Positions 20,951 through 21,252 of a stretch of DNA of 21,252 nucleotides are shown here, piece after piece; position 1 is the stretch's first letter; every line of letters begins with the position of its first letter. A program made the translations under genes and the position numbers. The notes under the pieces are model-generated. The model was not told the DNA's origin. It was given only the letters and a program-made list of their open reading frames with translations, and ran no database searches. The DNA is from Elysia marginata (Eukaryota > Mollusca > Gastropoda > Plakobranchidae). The DNA is taken from the NCBI GenBank assembly GCA_019649035.1, contig BMAT01008543.1, positions 243,830 through 265,081 of the forward strand, given 5' to 3'.

Positions 20951-20993
<43 letters not shown>
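20865..20993 (+). repeat. GAT/ATC repeat region with pure (GAT)13-14 core
   Basis: The pure array is at 20951-20992. To its left, degenerate GATGAC, GATCAT and GTCATC units alternate in orientation. Open frames through it give poly-Met on plus and poly-His on minus, which are repeat translations rather than proteins. Confidence 0.95.
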
Positions 20994-21082
20994 GTGATCG
21001 TGATCAGTAAAATGAAATATCCAGTTCATCATCACCATTTTAGCAGCAACACCTGAACAGGTTGGCCTTCCGCGTAACTTAC

Positions 21083-21175
21083 TGTGATTCAGTGAGCTAC
21101 CCAAGCCATACCTGGGCTCGATTGGAAGGACGTTGAACCGGGAGCACAGCTGTTAACTTCACCGCCTCCGATCAA
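21083..21175 (-). mobile_element. Degenerate SINE-like element, minus strand
   Basis: On the minus strand GGAGGCGGTGAA (21159-21170) resembles the A-box end of the 16721 element (AAGGCGGTTGA). It is followed 27 bases later by GGTTCAACGTCC (B-box-like, 21128-21139), against 29 bases in the 16721 copy. Further on, GCCCAG, a spacer and then TTGGGTAGCT (about 21096-21117) match the CCCAG, spacer, TGGGTAGCT tail of that copy. Spacing between head and tail is shorter, so there is a deletion or a different subfamily. Confidence 0.4.
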
Positions 21176-21252
21176 TAGATGATAAGCGAACAATTTACAG
21201 TTGGCTTTAGTTCAGAATAGCGGGAGTAAAGGAAATAAGTTTTTTTTTTCTG

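Noticed and set aside
20814-21104. Poly-His (minus) and poly-Met (plus) proteins
   Set aside because: Direct translation of the GAT microsatellite.
1-21252. CRISPR arrays, operons, rRNA or functional tRNA genes
   Set aside because: No regularly spaced direct repeats with unique spacers. The tRNA-like segments lack pairing acceptor stems, and no rRNA-like conserved blocks were seen.

Overview
The window reads as gene-poor nuclear DNA of an animal. It is AT-rich and dense in microsatellites, mainly (GA)n/(CT)n, with (TCTA)n, (GT)n, (AAT)n and (GAT)n. It carries decayed transposable elements and has no convincing full-length gene on either strand. Open frames above 60 codons are scattered, mutually overlapping, low in complexity or simple-repeat translations. 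There is no operon structure, no ribosome-binding-site pattern and no rRNA. The repeat style suggests a mollusc, perhaps a gastropod: tRNA-headed SINEs with a conserved hairpin-like tail, an RTE-like non-LTR remnant, and many TAGATCTA and TAGGCCTA palindromes. This is inference from general familiarity; no species can be named from the sequence.

Layout. 1-1680 is AT-rich, with a GC-richer patch near 1010-1240 and a TCTA tract at 1375-1520. About 1699-2098 is the clearest protein-coding relic: the 5'-truncated, frameshifted 3' end of a non-LTR retrotransposon with a Cys/His knuckle, a stop, a short 3' tail and terminal TAC units. 2202-2416 is a purine-strand GA/G-run tract. 2420-7220 is mostly featureless, apart from a GATA/GA tract, a near-palindrome at 4841-4867 and a CpG-dense patch at 5510-5740. 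7228-7380 is a tRNA-derived SINE. 7470-13300 holds microsatellites and a G-run cluster. 13224-13298 is a 25-bp tandem repeat. 14340-14485 (minus) and 16721-16850 (plus) are two more tRNA-derived elements. 17380-17960 is an unidentified GC-richer block. 18000-20560 is AT-rich with a period-8 CT/G repeat and a 35-bp duplication. The last 700 bases hold a SINE tail, AT-rich sequence, a GAT array with a perfect 20-bp palindrome, and a minus-strand SINE-like element.

The window could lie in an intron or between genes. A few short open segments are bounded by good splice-like signals (best: minus strand 17204-17359), and some have compatible phases. The number found is close to chance expectation, so they are leads only. 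I did not find a convincing new biological system. The most informative items are the SINE copies sharing a tail motif, the non-LTR relic and the candidate exons.
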